A program made the translations under genes and the position numbers. Under the pieces are notes generated by a model that was given only the letters and a program-made list of their open reading frames with translations, was not told where the DNA came from and searched no databases. 64,000 bases of DNA from Bacillus sp. OV322. Its GTDB lineage: Bacteria > Bacillota > Bacilli > Bacillales > DSM-1321. This document shows, one piece after another, positions 24,033-33,000 of this stretch (position 1 is its first letter; the number at the start of each line of letters is the position of its first letter). The stretch covers positions 37,841 to 101,840 of the forward strand of contig NZ_FOMA01000010.1 in the NCBI RefSeq assembly GCF_900112495.1, read 5' to 3'.

Positions 24033-24788
24033 TTATGATGCCATTTCTTTCCTGGAATGTTCTTCAATAAAGCGAAGCGTATTTTTGATAATGTGTTCCT
24101 TATCATAATCAAGGGAGGCCACATGGTAAGACTGTTTAAGGGCGATGAGTTCTTTTTCAGGCGATGCAGCCTGATCATAAAGATAAAATGAACATTCTGC
24201 CGGAACCACATGGTCTTCAACCGAATAAAACAGAAGCAGCGGACAGGTTGTTTTTTTAACGTTTTCACTAGTCTGATCCATAAGTGACAGCAGCTGCTTG
24301 ACTGAGTTCAGCGGCACTTCTGGATAGGTGATTTCTTTTGCAGATGGATCCTTGATATCTGGTGAGCCATCCGGGACGAAAAGGGGGGACTGGACTTTTC
24401 GGTATTGCTCATATTGAGGCACCTTTAAAGCTGCATTAACTGTAATGACGCCATCACAGTTTGTCTTGGAAGCCAAATCAATGGCCAGAGCCCCGCCCAT
24501 GGACTGTCCCAGGATATAAACTCTGCTGCAGGTTTGCTGAAGAACGCAGTAGGCGTCTTCCAGGTTTTGAATCCAATCCTGATAAGAACAGACTTTCAGG
24601 TCGCTTGCAGCAGATCCGTGCCCTTTTAAACGGGGTGCATAAACCGTATATCCCTTCTCGGCAAACTGGCTCCCTAAGTATTCAACACTCTGAGGAGTCC
24701 CATTAAAACCATGGCAAATTAAAATTCCTGTAGAATTGCCGGGATGGAAAAAGGATTCAGCACCAGGAATAACTGGGGATAATGACAT
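24033..24788 (-). CDS. Alpha/beta-hydrolase carboxylesterase (Est30/YvaK-like)
   Basis: Soluble esterase or lipase of 251 residues. The fold markers are an oxyanion segment LICHGFNGTPQS near residue 25, the nucleophile elbow GQSMGG (Ser about residue 95), acid SVEDHVVP (Asp about 192) and catalytic His in QSYHVASLD (about 221). It resembles short-chain carboxylesterases of the Est30 group that hydrolyse small acyl esters. No signal peptide is seen. The leader is remarkable: about 215 bases carrying an S-box-like fold and an intrinsic terminator, so expression may be controlled by a small ligand. The ATG has GAAAGGAG about 11 bases upstream. Confidence 0.88.
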   Translation of the reverse strand: MSLSPVIPGAESFFHPGNSTGILICHGFNGTPQSVEYLGSQFAEKGYTVYAPRLKGHGSAASDLKVCSYQDWIQNLEDAYCVLQQTCSRVYILGQSMGGALAIDLASKTNCDGVITVNAALKVPQYEQYRKVQSPLFVPDGSPDIKDPSAKEITYPEVPLNSVKQLLSLMDQTSENVKKTTCPLLLFYSVEDHVVPAECSFYLYDQAASPEKELIALKQSYHVASLDYDKEHIIKNTLRFIEEHSRKEMAS

Positions 24789-24810
24789 GCGAAAAACTCC
24801 TTTCTAATAT

Positions 24811-24848
24811 AAAAAACTTTCCTTGCCCGGCTGCAAAGAAAGTTTTTT
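24811..24848 (-). terminator. Intrinsic terminator inside the esterase leader
   Basis: AAAAAACTTTC pairs with GAAAGTTTTTT around TTTGCAGCCGGGCAAG on the minus strand, ending in a T-run 23 bases before the esterase ATG. It sits 9 bases after the S-box-like fold, as an expression platform would. Confidence 0.8.
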
Positions 24849-24857
24849 AGACAAATC

Positions 24858-24952
24858 TTATCAGCCAAAGCAAATATGCTTTGCTGGTAGGAGCACCTTT
24901 CATGAGGATGCTGTGAAGTCATAGAGCCAGATCTCTCGTTCACTCGTGATAA
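24858..24952 (-). ncRNA. Diverged S-box (SAM-I-like) aptamer before the esterase
   Basis: Read 5' to 3' on the minus strand, the fold has P1 TTATCA/TGATAA, P2a GTGAA/TTCAC, a kink-turn with GA on both sides, P2b AGAG/CTCT, a loop with CTGG able to pair with CCAG, P3 AGCA-CCT/AGGTGCT, and P4 AAAGCA/TGCTTT. The order and spacing match class I SAM riboswitches. Differences from the canonical metN S-box nearby are concentrated at the core: GCAACC becomes GCATCC, AATTCC becomes CCTACC, and the AAA before P1 becomes GCT. Either specificity has changed or the element is decaying. The fold was drawn by hand. Confidence 0.6.
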
Positions 24953-25000
24953 TGGTATATGAAGTTTATATTAACTATTCTTATTAATTTACTTGGTTTT

Positions 25001-25030
25001 ATAATAACACGATATGATTTTCTCCGTCAA
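25001..25030 (-). promoter_or_regulatory. Promoter of the esterase leader
   Basis: TTGACG and TATTAT with an 18-base spacer on the minus strand. The transcript would start near 24995 and run through the S-box-like fold and terminator into the esterase gene. Confidence 0.7.
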
Positions 25031-25198
25031 CCGTTCCCTTTTTTTCTGTAAAATCTTGTTCTGAATTCTTTTTGTAGACATAATTTAGAAGGACCAGCCG
25101 GAAATTTTTTATTGAGAATTTTAAAAAAATATTGACTTATCTCATAAGTCTGCCTAATATTGTAGTTACAAATTAAAAAACAATTGAATAAATGCTAT

Positions 25199-25317
25199 TA
25201 CTTATCCAGAGAGGTGGAGGGACTGGCCCTGCGAAACCTCGGCAACGGGTTTGCTGCTTATTGCAAATACCGTGCTAATTCCTGCAAATCGGTACAATCG
25301 GTTTGAAAGATAAGAAG
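25199..25317 (+). ncRNA. Canonical S-box (SAM-I) riboswitch before metNIQ
   Basis: All hallmarks are present: P1 CTTATC/GATAAG, GAGAGGTGGAGGGACTGGCC, GAAACCTCGGCAAC, GTGCTAATTCC and TTGAAAGATAAG. SAM binding is expected to favour the following terminator and switch off the methionine transporter operon. Confidence 0.95.
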
Positions 25318-25337
25318 TAGATCGGCTTATACATATA

Positions 25338-25379
25338 AACCCTTCTTCTTATCTGTCATGGATAAAAGAAGGGTTTTTT
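25338..25379 (+). terminator. S-box expression-platform terminator
   Basis: AACCCTTCTT pairs with AAGAAGGGTT, followed by T-run. An alternative pairing of the P1 3' side with CTTCTTATC would form the antiterminator. Confidence 0.85.
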
Positions 25380-25476
25380 CGTTTCCGGGAGATTGATGAA
25401 AGGGGCGTCTTATATGTATATTTCTGATTAAACTTATAAGAATAATTGGTTAATTGCGCCGTAGGAGGAATTAAAA

Positions 25477-26493
25477 TTGATTGAAATCAAAAATGTTTCA
25501 AAGGTTTATCAGGGAAAAACCCCTATTCATGCACTAAATAATATTTCTCTGACAATAGATAAGGGAAATATATTTGGAATCATAGGATTTTCAGGAGCAG
25601 GAAAAAGCACGTTAATAAGATGTCTTAATCGGTTAGAGGAACCGACAGAAGGAACAATCAGCATTGATGGATTGGACTTGATGTCATTGAATGAAAGTGA
25701 GCTTAGGAAAACACGCAGGGAAATTGGGATGATTTTTCAGCATTTTAACCTGCTTTCTGCTAAAACCGTTTTTGACAATATTGCAATGCCGCTATATCTA
25801 CAGGGAAAAAAGAAGCGGGATGTTCAAAAAAAGGTGCTGGATCTCATTGAATTTGTTGGACTAAGCGGAAAGGAAAATGTTTATCCGGGCCACCTGTCTG
25901 GCGGACAAAAACAGCGTGTCGGAATCGCCAGGGCCCTTGTGACAGATCCCCAGATCCTGCTTTGCGATGAAGCAACATCTGCATTGGATCCAGAAACAAC
26001 AAGAAATGTTCTTGAGCTGTTAAGAAAGGTGAATAAAGCTTACAGCATTACCATTGTCCTGATTACACATGAAATGAGTGTGATTCGTGATTTATGTGAC
26101 AAGGTGGCGGTAATTGACGACGGGGAAATCGTTGAAGAAGGGACAGTTTATGATGTGTTTACTAATCCTCAGAAAAGAATTACCCGTAATTTCGTTAATA
26201 CCGTTTTACAAAATGAAATACCGCCTCATTTATCGAAAAAAATAAGAAGCGGGACCTATTACCGTCTAGTTTTTCTGGGGGAAAAAGCGGCACGCCCTTT
26301 ACTATCGGAAGTTTCCAAGCAGTTTGATATTCATCTGAACATCCTGTATGGATCTATTACAGAACTGCAGGAAAAACCATACGGAAATCTTTTTATTGCG
26401 ATTGACGGAGAAATTGAGGAAAGAAATAAAGCCGTCCAATTTATCTTGAATAGCGGAATCGACATAAAGGAGGCTGAAGCGCATGGAGCTTAA
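25477..26493 (+). CDS. metN: MetN: methionine ABC transporter ATPase
   Basis: ATP-binding subunit of the D/L-methionine importer, 338 residues. Walker A GFSGAGKST (about residue 39), Q-loop, signature LSGGQKQRVGIARAL (about 141), Walker B ILLCDEATSALD and the H-loop THEMS are all present. The C-terminal NIL domain (about 260-335) is the methionine-sensing domain of MetN. The start is TTG with AGGAGG nine bases upstream, giving the normal IEIKNVSK opening. It overlaps metI by 11 bases, and the S-box riboswitch upstream explains its regulation. Confidence 0.95.
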   Translation: MIEIKNVSKVYQGKTPIHALNNISLTIDKGNIFGIIGFSGAGKSTLIRCLNRLEEPTEGTISIDGLDLMSLNESELRKTRREIGMIFQHFNLLSAKTVFDNIAMPLYLQGKKKRDVQKKVLDLIEFVGLSGKENVYPGHLSGGQKQRVGIARALVTDPQILLCDEATSALDPETTRNVLELLRKVNKAYSITIVLITHEMSVIRDLCDKVAVIDDGEIVEEGTVYDVFTNPQKRITRNFVNTVLQNEIPPHLSKKIRSGTYYRLVFLGEKAARPLLSEVSKQFDIHLNILYGSITELQEKPYGNLFIAIDGEIEERNKAVQFILNSGIDIKEAEAHGA

Positions 26494-27151
26494 TTGGGAA
26501 TTTTTCTGGCCGCAGTTTTTCCAGGCTTGTGAAGAGACGTTTCTCACTGTGTTTGGATCATTTATTTTTGGAACAATCATAGGACTGCCTTTAGGCATTA
26601 TTCTAGTCATCACGAGACCCGGACATATCATGGAAAATAAAGCGGTCTTTCTTGCCCTGAATACCATTGTGAATATTGTCCGTTCTGTACCCTTTATTAT
26701 TCTTCTGGTCGCTATCATTCCATTTACAAGGCTTGTGACGGGGACATCAATTGGTGTAGCTGCAGCGATTGTGCCTTTGTCCATTTTTGTAGGCCCGTAT
26801 CTTGCAAGGCTGATTGAAAATTCCATGCTCGAGGTGGATAAAGGCGTCCTGGAAACAGCTCATGCCATGGGAGCCACAAAAATGCAGATTATCACTAAAT
26901 TTATTATCCCTGAAGCAGTGCCATCATTAATACTTTCGTTTACTACAGCGACAATCGGACTAATCGGTTCGACAGCAGCGGCGGGCGCTGTGGGTGCAGG
27001 AGGTCTTGGGAACCTTGCAATTACTTATGGCTATCAGCGCTTTATCACGGTCGTTATTGTCATTACAGTCGTATTGCTTATCGTTAGCGTTCAGCTTATT
27101 CAAAGCTTTGGAAATACATGGTCAAGATATGTGAGGAGGAAAAGAGGATGA
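26483..27151 (+). CDS. metI: MetI: methionine ABC transporter permease
   Basis: Inner-membrane permease of 222 residues with five to six hydrophobic segments. The EAA-type cytoplasmic loop contacting the ATPase appears as ETAHAMGATKMQIITKFIIPEA near residue 128. Length and sequence are standard for MetI. Its ATG lies within the end of metN and is preceded by AAAGGAGG. The stop overlaps the metQ start by four bases (ATGA). It forms the transport channel with MetN and MetQ. Confidence 0.95.
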   Translation: MELNWEFFWPQFFQACEETFLTVFGSFIFGTIIGLPLGIILVITRPGHIMENKAVFLALNTIVNIVRSVPFIILLVAIIPFTRLVTGTSIGVAAAIVPLSIFVGPYLARLIENSMLEVDKGVLETAHAMGATKMQIITKFIIPEAVPSLILSFTTATIGLIGSTAAAGAVGAGGLGNLAITYGYQRFITVVIVITVVLLIVSVQLIQSFGNTWSRYVRRKRG

Positions 27152-27996
27152 AAAGATTAAGTATTGTTTTCGCGGCAGTGGCAAGTCTGATATTGGTTTT
27201 AGGAGCATGCTCATCAAATTCAGCTTCCAAGGATGGAGGCACGCGCACAATAAAAATAGGGATAAATGGTGACGACAATGATCTTTGGAGCCTTGTACAA
27301 AAACAGGTAAAAGACGATGGAATCAACCTGAAAATTGTATCTTTTTCAGATTATGTCCAGCCTAATACAGCCTTAAATGATGGCAGCATTGATTTAAATT
27401 CTTTCCAGACCATCACCTATATGAATCAATTTAAACATGATCACAACTTGGATATCTCAGCAATCGGCTCAACAGTTATAGCACCAATGGGGATTTATTC
27501 AAAAAAATATAAAAAGATAGACGGCATACCGGACGGAGCTACCATTACAATACCTGATGATGTAACAAATGCAGGCCGGGCCCTTAAGCTTTTGGCGTCG
27601 GCAAAGCTTATTACTCTAGTGGATAACTTTGATCCGAGAGGCAGTGTGGACCAAATCAAAGACAATCCAAAGCATTTGAATATCAAACCAATTGCAGCCG
27701 GACAAACAGCCAGATTGCTTGAGGATGTGGGAGCGGCTGTCATTAATAATGGGTTTGCCGTGCAAGCCGGCCTGAAGCCTTCCAAAGACCCGCTTTATAA
27801 GGAAGATCCGAATGACAAATCAGCCCAGCCTTATATCAACGTAATTGCTGCTGCCACAAAAAATAAAAAGGATAAAGATTTCCTTAAAATCGTAAAAGCA
27901 TATCAGTCGAAAGCAGTTCACGATTACATCATCAAACGCGATAAAGGTGCCACGGTGCCAGTAGTAACCTCGATAGATACAATTAAAAACTTATAG
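27148..27996 (+). CDS. metQ: MetQ: methionine-binding lipoprotein
   Basis: Surface lipoprotein of 282 residues that captures methionine for MetNI. The signal peptide ends in the lipobox VLGAC (Cys about residue 20). The mature protein is an NlpA/MetQ-type bilobed binding domain with the family pattern TIKIGINGDDNDLW and FQTITYMNQF. The ATG with GAGGAGG upstream overlaps the metI stop, and it fits a signal peptide better than the start ten codons earlier. It is the third gene of the S-box-controlled operon. Confidence 0.95.
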   Translation: MKRLSIVFAAVASLILVLGACSSNSASKDGGTRTIKIGINGDDNDLWSLVQKQVKDDGINLKIVSFSDYVQPNTALNDGSIDLNSFQTITYMNQFKHDHNLDISAIGSTVIAPMGIYSKKYKKIDGIPDGATITIPDDVTNAGRALKLLASAKLITLVDNFDPRGSVDQIKDNPKHLNIKPIAAGQTARLLEDVGAAVINNGFAVQAGLKPSKDPLYKEDPNDKSAQPYINVIAAATKNKKDKDFLKIVKAYQSKAVHDYIIKRDKGATVPVVTSIDTIKNL

Positions 27997-28054
27997 GCTG
28001 AAAGTTTTTTTCTGGCCAGCCCAAATATAAAGATAAGAGAGAGGAGAAGTTTAT

Positions 28055-29245
28055 ATGACAGTAGAAGTTGAAACACAAAGAGATTTGATTGTGAGAAGCA
28101 TTGAGGATGGCAGGGATAGATATATAGAAGTGAGCCATTACATCCACGAGAATCCTGAAATAGGAAACCAGGAATATCTTGCATCCGATACATTAACTAA
28201 TATCCTGGAGGAAGCTGGCTTTGAAGTGACAAGAAATGTCGCCGGCCATGAAACGGGCTTTATAGCAAGAAAATCGTCAGGAAAACCGGGCCCCTCCATT
28301 GCGTTTTTAGCAGAATATGATGCTTTGCCGGGTCTTGGGCATGCCTGCGGCCATAATATTATTGGAACAACGAGTATTGCTGCTGGAATTGCTTTATCAA
28401 AAGTGGTTGAGGAAACCGGCGGAGAAGCTGTTGTTTTCGGTACGCCTGCAGAAGAAGGAGGCCCTAATGGAAGTGCGAAGGGGAGCTTCGTTAAACATGG
28501 ATTGCTCGAAGGCATAGACGCTGCGCTCATGATACACCCGAGCGGTAAAACAGGGCTGACAAGTCCGTCTTTGGCAGTTGATCCTTTAGATTTTTTCTTT
28601 TACGGAAAAGCGGCACATGCTGCGGGATCACCGGAAGAAGGAATAAATGCCTTAGATGCAGTCATTGGTTTATTCAATGGAATCAATGCCCTTCGGCAGC
28701 AATTGCCTTCAGATGTAAGAATACACGGAATCATTACCCATGGAGGCGATGCACCTAATATTATTCCTGACTTTTCCTCTGCCCGTTTCTTTATTCGTGC
28801 CAGCACATGGAAACGTGCGGAAGAAGTGTCAGCTAAGGTCAGGAATGTTGCTCAAGGTGCCGCACTTGCTGCAGGAGCTACCGTGAAGATTGAGCGATTC
28901 CAAAATGAAGTGCATGATATTGTTATCAATTCATCATTGGATGAAGTTCTTCGGGAAGAGCTGGAGAACCTCGGAGAAACCGTTGATAAGAGAAGCGGAG
29001 GAATTGGCTCCACAGATGCCGGCAATGTAAGCCATGTGGTGCCGACAGCACATCCTTATATAAAAATCGGCCATGACGAACTGATTGCACATACAAATGA
29101 ATTCCGCGAGGCAGCCGGCTCCAGTCAGGGAGAACATGCATTAATAACAGGAGCCAAAGCCCTTGCATTGACAGGCTACCGGCTCCTGACAGACAAAGAA
29201 TTGCTGCAAAAAGTCAAAACAGAATTCCGCAGCGCGGAAAAATAA
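28055..29245 (+). CDS. M20-family amidohydrolase/dipeptidase (ACY1L2-like)
   Basis: Zinc-dependent amidohydrolase or dipeptidase of 396 residues. The metal-site region AEYDALPGLGHACGHN (about residue 88) and the Glu-Glu pair in TPAEEGGPNGSAKG (about 131) identify M20 peptidases of the ACY1L2/aminobenzoyl-glutamate hydrolase-like group; a dimerisation domain occupies about 180-290. No signal peptide. It lies 58 bases after metQ with a GAGAGGAG site and no terminator between, so it probably belongs to the SAM-regulated operon. That suggests release of methionine from N-acyl or dipeptide forms taken up by MetNIQ (inference). Confidence 0.88.
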   Translation: MTVEVETQRDLIVRSIEDGRDRYIEVSHYIHENPEIGNQEYLASDTLTNILEEAGFEVTRNVAGHETGFIARKSSGKPGPSIAFLAEYDALPGLGHACGHNIIGTTSIAAGIALSKVVEETGGEAVVFGTPAEEGGPNGSAKGSFVKHGLLEGIDAALMIHPSGKTGLTSPSLAVDPLDFFFYGKAAHAAGSPEEGINALDAVIGLFNGINALRQQLPSDVRIHGIITHGGDAPNIIPDFSSARFFIRASTWKRAEEVSAKVRNVAQGAALAAGATVKIERFQNEVHDIVINSSLDEVLREELENLGETVDKRSGGIGSTDAGNVSHVVPTAHPYIKIGHDELIAHTNEFREAAGSSQGEHALITGAKALALTGYRLLTDKELLQKVKTEFRSAEK

Positions 29246-29257
29246 ACCAGGCAAAAA

Positions 29258-29298
29258 AATCATAAAACTCTGAATCAGAGGGTTTTATGATTTTTTTT
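29258..29298 (+). terminator. Terminator of the metNIQ-M20 operon
   Basis: AATCATAAAACTCTGA pairs with TCAGAGGGTTTTATGATT (one bulged G), followed by eight T. Confidence 0.9.
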
Positions 29299-29390
29299 AG
29301 GGGTCTGACCCCATTTTGTCGAAAAGTATTTAATTTAAATGAAGTTCCCGGCGTTTATACTGTGTATAAACAGTGGTTAGGAGTGGTGAT

Positions 29391-29822
29391 ATGGTCCCGC
29401 AGCGTGTATCGCTTATTACAATAGGAGCAATTGATTTGCCGGAACTTCGCGCTTTTTATCAAAAGCTGGGCTGGAGTGAACCGGAAATGAGTTCAGATCA
29501 ATATGCAGTGTTTAAAACAGCTGGTGTGCTGTTGTCCCTCTTTCCTTTAAAAGAACTGGAAGCTGATTCGGGAGTGCAGATTCATAAATCTAAGGATACC
29601 TATCAAGCTATTACTCTGGCCATTAACGTAAATACACCCGAAGAAGTTGATGCCGTTATTAGCCATATCCGAAAAATAGGAGGGAAAATCCTCCGCGAAC
29701 CAAGTGCTGCATTCTGGGGAGGGCGGACCGCTTATTTTGCAGATATTGAAAATAACATCTGGGAGGTAGCTTGGAATCCCGATTCGGTATTTGACGAAAA
29801 AGGAGCTATGACTTCTTTTTAG
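29391..29822 (+). CDS. VOC-superfamily (glyoxalase/bleomycin-resistance-like) protein
   Basis: Small single-domain protein of 143 residues with two beta-alpha-beta-beta-beta repeats: SLITIGAIDLPELRAFYQKLGW at the N-terminus and GGRTAYFADIENNIWEVAWNPD at the C-terminus, the last Glu being a usual metal ligand. It could be a dioxygenase, glyoxalase-like enzyme or resistance protein; the substrate cannot be told. The ATG has TAGGAGTGG upstream; a GTG six codons earlier lacks a site. It is transcribed alone between the methionine operon and the RND pump. Confidence 0.8.
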   Translation: MVPQRVSLITIGAIDLPELRAFYQKLGWSEPEMSSDQYAVFKTAGVLLSLFPLKELEADSGVQIHKSKDTYQAITLAINVNTPEEVDAVISHIRKIGGKILREPSAAFWGGRTAYFADIENNIWEVAWNPDSVFDEKGAMTSF

Positions 29823-29903
29823 TAATGGTCTGTATATCTTTCCTGTTCGGCAGAAATTCATTTATGGTATACCTGACATGAGTGCAGTAAAGAGAAAGAG
29901 TTA

Positions 29904-29928
29904 GACGCAGGCGCCATGGCGCCGCGTC
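29904..29928. repeat. GC-rich perfect hairpin GACGC-a-GGCGCC-AT-GGCGCC-GCGTC
   Basis: An 11-pair stem with one bulged A and a two-base centre in an otherwise AT-rich region. A second GGCGCC follows at 29938 and an orphan AAGGAGG at 29952 has no start codon within 20 bases. No T-run, so not a terminator. Confidence 0.6.
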
Positions 29929-30044
29929 ACCCTGCATGGCGCCCCAAAGCCAAGGAGGACTTACAGAAGACGAGCGACACAAATACTGATCTAAATAGCT
30001 TTAATGCACATATCACCCGAATAATTGTAATATGGGAAAAACAA

Positions 30045-30075
30045 AAATGCCCCTCACGGAATGTGAGGGGCATTT
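30045..30075 (-). terminator. Terminator of the RND pump gene
   Basis: Perfect 13-pair stem AAATGCCCCTCAC/GTGAGGGGCATTT just after the minus-strand stop; A/T tracts on both sides allow two-way use. Confidence 0.85.
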
Positions 30076-30088
30076 GACTATTAAAGCA

Positions 30089-33000
30089 TTATGCTTTATT
30101 TCTTTTTTTCTTTTTGCCGAAGCTTGTGATGAATTCGTATACGACAGGGACGATGACAAGAGTTAATAAAGTGGAACTGATCAAGCCGCCAATTACGGTG
30201 ACGCCCAGTCCTTTTGAAATTAATCCCCCGCCTTCAGTGCCGATTGCAAGCGGAATGAGTGCTCCCACTGTTGCGATGGCTGTCATAAGGATTGGACGTA
30301 TCCTTGTTGCTCCAGCTTCTAGAAGGGCATCACGTTTGTTTAGTCCTTCTTCTTCCTTCTTGATTACTCTGTCTATAAGGACAATGGCGTTGGTCACGAC
30401 GATTCCAATCAGCATAAGTGCGCCAATCAATGCAGATACACTGATTGTTTCACCTGCAAGGAATAATCCGGCCAATCCGCCGATAATCGTAAATGGCAGA
30501 GAGAAAAGGATAGCAATAGGTGCAAGCCCTCCGTGGAAGGTGATGACAAGAATCAAGTAAACAATCGCGATGGCAGCTAGCATGGCAAGTCCAAGCTGGC
30601 TGAATGAATCGCCTATTTGTTCGGAAACTCCGCCAAGGGAAATGCTCGCTCCCGCAGGCAAGTCCAGTTTATCTATCTTATCCTGAACTTCTTTGGTCAC
30701 TTTTGAAACATCTTTGCCTTTAATTTTAGCGGTAACGTCAGCATACCTTTTTCCGTCGCGGCGGGTTACAGTATCCGGTGATTTACCTTCTTTGATTTTG
30801 ACAACCTCTTTTAGAGGAACTTCCATTCCAAGAGGGGATGTAATGGTTTTGTCAGCTAAATCATTTTTATCCTGGAACTGTTTATTTTGTTTTTCAATAT
30901 AGATATTTACATCTTTTCCGTCTTTTTTGATGGTTGTTAATGTTTCTTTTTCACCTGTTGCAGAAAGGGCCATCGCGACCTGTGAAGCAGTCAGGCCAAG
31001 ATCACTCAGTTTGCTTTGGTCAGCAACAAGCGTGTATTGCTGATAAGACGCAGATAGTGTAGTATCGGTATCTTTTAAGCTGCTGTTATCATTCAGCATC
31101 TTAGTCACTTTTTTGACGATCGGCTCTATTTGATTCAGATCTTTTCCGTAAACATGGAGTGTTAGCTCATTGTTGGAGCCTGAGCCGCTGAAGTCCTGCG
31201 ATTTCCATGTTCCGGCAGTGCTGAATCCGGTTAGATGCTTTAATGATTTGTCTTTCTCAGCTTCAAAATTCTCTGTGTTATTTTTATAAGAGACGTACAG
31301 CATCGCCGAATTGCCGGAACCTGGCATCATCGGGTTTTCACCGCCGATTGTGTACTGCACAGAGGTTACCTGTTTTTTATCCATAAAGAACTTCTCAGCT
31401 TTAGCGGCTGCTTTTTCAACATCTGTTTTCTTTTCTCCCGGAGAAGGTTTATACGTGACAATCATGGTTTTCTCTTCATCCGATGGAATGAAGCTGACGC
31501 CAATCTTTGGAACAAGCAATAAACTGCCTGCCAGCAATAAAATGGCGATGACAAATGTGATGAGTTTATGGTTCAAAGACCAGTTCAGTACTTTGCGGTA
31601 AGAATTCGATAATTTGCTTGGCTTGCTTTCGTGACTTTTCCCTTTTATGCTGTTTTTAAATAAAGAATGGGCCATAGAAGGAACAATGGTAATGGCGACA
31701 AGCAGGGAAGCCAGCAGCGCAAAAACAATTGTTAAGGCAAATGGCAGGAATAGTTCTCCTACAGGTCCTTTTACAAGGGCAAGCGGCAGAAAGACCGCAA
31801 TCGTTACAATGGTAGATGAGAAAATTGGAATGAACATTTCTTTCGTTGCTGAACGGATGAGTTCGCCGCCCCTTAATTCTTCGTCTTTCAATGTCATTCT
31901 TCTGAATATATTTTCAATAACAACAATGGAGTCATCGACTACACGTCCGATCGCTACGGTCATCGCTCCTAAAGTCATGATGTTCAAGGTGATATCGAAT
32001 TGTTTTAAAACAAGAACAGCGATCAGCAATGAAAGCGGAATTGAGATGACTGATATAAGTGTAGTGCGGATATTCCTTAAGAAAATCAAAATGATCAGCA
32101 CGGCAAAAATCCCGCCCACAATTGCTTTGTTAAGCATGGTTTTTACTGATTGCTCAATTGGTTTTCCCTGATCAAATGTTGTGTGAATCTTTGATCCTGG
32201 CGTATCCTTTTCGAATTTTTTCAGCTCTGCTTTTACGTCGTTTACAACATTGACAGTATTCGCATCTGGAGATTTGGTTACTTGAATGCCGATGGAATCA
32301 TGTCCGTTGGTTTTGGAAATAGTTTCAGCCTGGCCGGTAATTTTGATGTCGGCGATGTCAGAAAGCTTAACCTTTGCCAGCTTCGTCTGCGGCTGGGAGG
32401 CTGCAGTTGGCTGGTTTTGGCCTTGAGCTGCTTGTCCGGCCATTCCTTGCGGCGGCTGCATCCCTTGAGTTCCTGCAGGTTTAGGTGAAACAGGAATTTC
32501 AATGTTTTTTAAGTCCTTAAGAGTGCCGATGTTGCCATCAACAGCAATGGTTTTTTCTTTATCTTTAAAATTGAATAATCCAAGAGGCACTGAAACATTG
32601 GAACCCTGAATCATCTGTTTGACGGTTTGTTCGTCAAGGCCGTATTGTGCCAGCTTTTCTTTTTTGAAGACTAATGCCCCTTGCTGGACCTGCTGTCCTG
32701 AGGCAGTCACTTCTGAAACTCCGTCAATTCCCTCAAGCTTAGGGACAAGGTCCTCTTCTACCTGCTTTGTCAATTCGGTCAGATCGGCCCCGGCATTTGT
32801 TGCGCTCAGGGCAATAACAGGGAAAGCGTTGAAGTCGATGCGCGAAACTTTTGCCTCCTGTGCCCCTTCTGGCAATTCCAGTCCTGAGATGGCTTCTTTG
32901 ACTTCATCCACGGCTTTGTCCATATCTTTATCATAGTTATATTCTATTTGTATGGAAGATGCGTTCGCCATGGATGATGAACTGACAATATCTACTCCTG

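Noticed and set aside
23711..24108. Two plus-strand frames opposite csbD
   Set aside because: They are antisense to csbD and the esterase end; csbD has a strong ribosome binding site, family match and sigma-B promoter.
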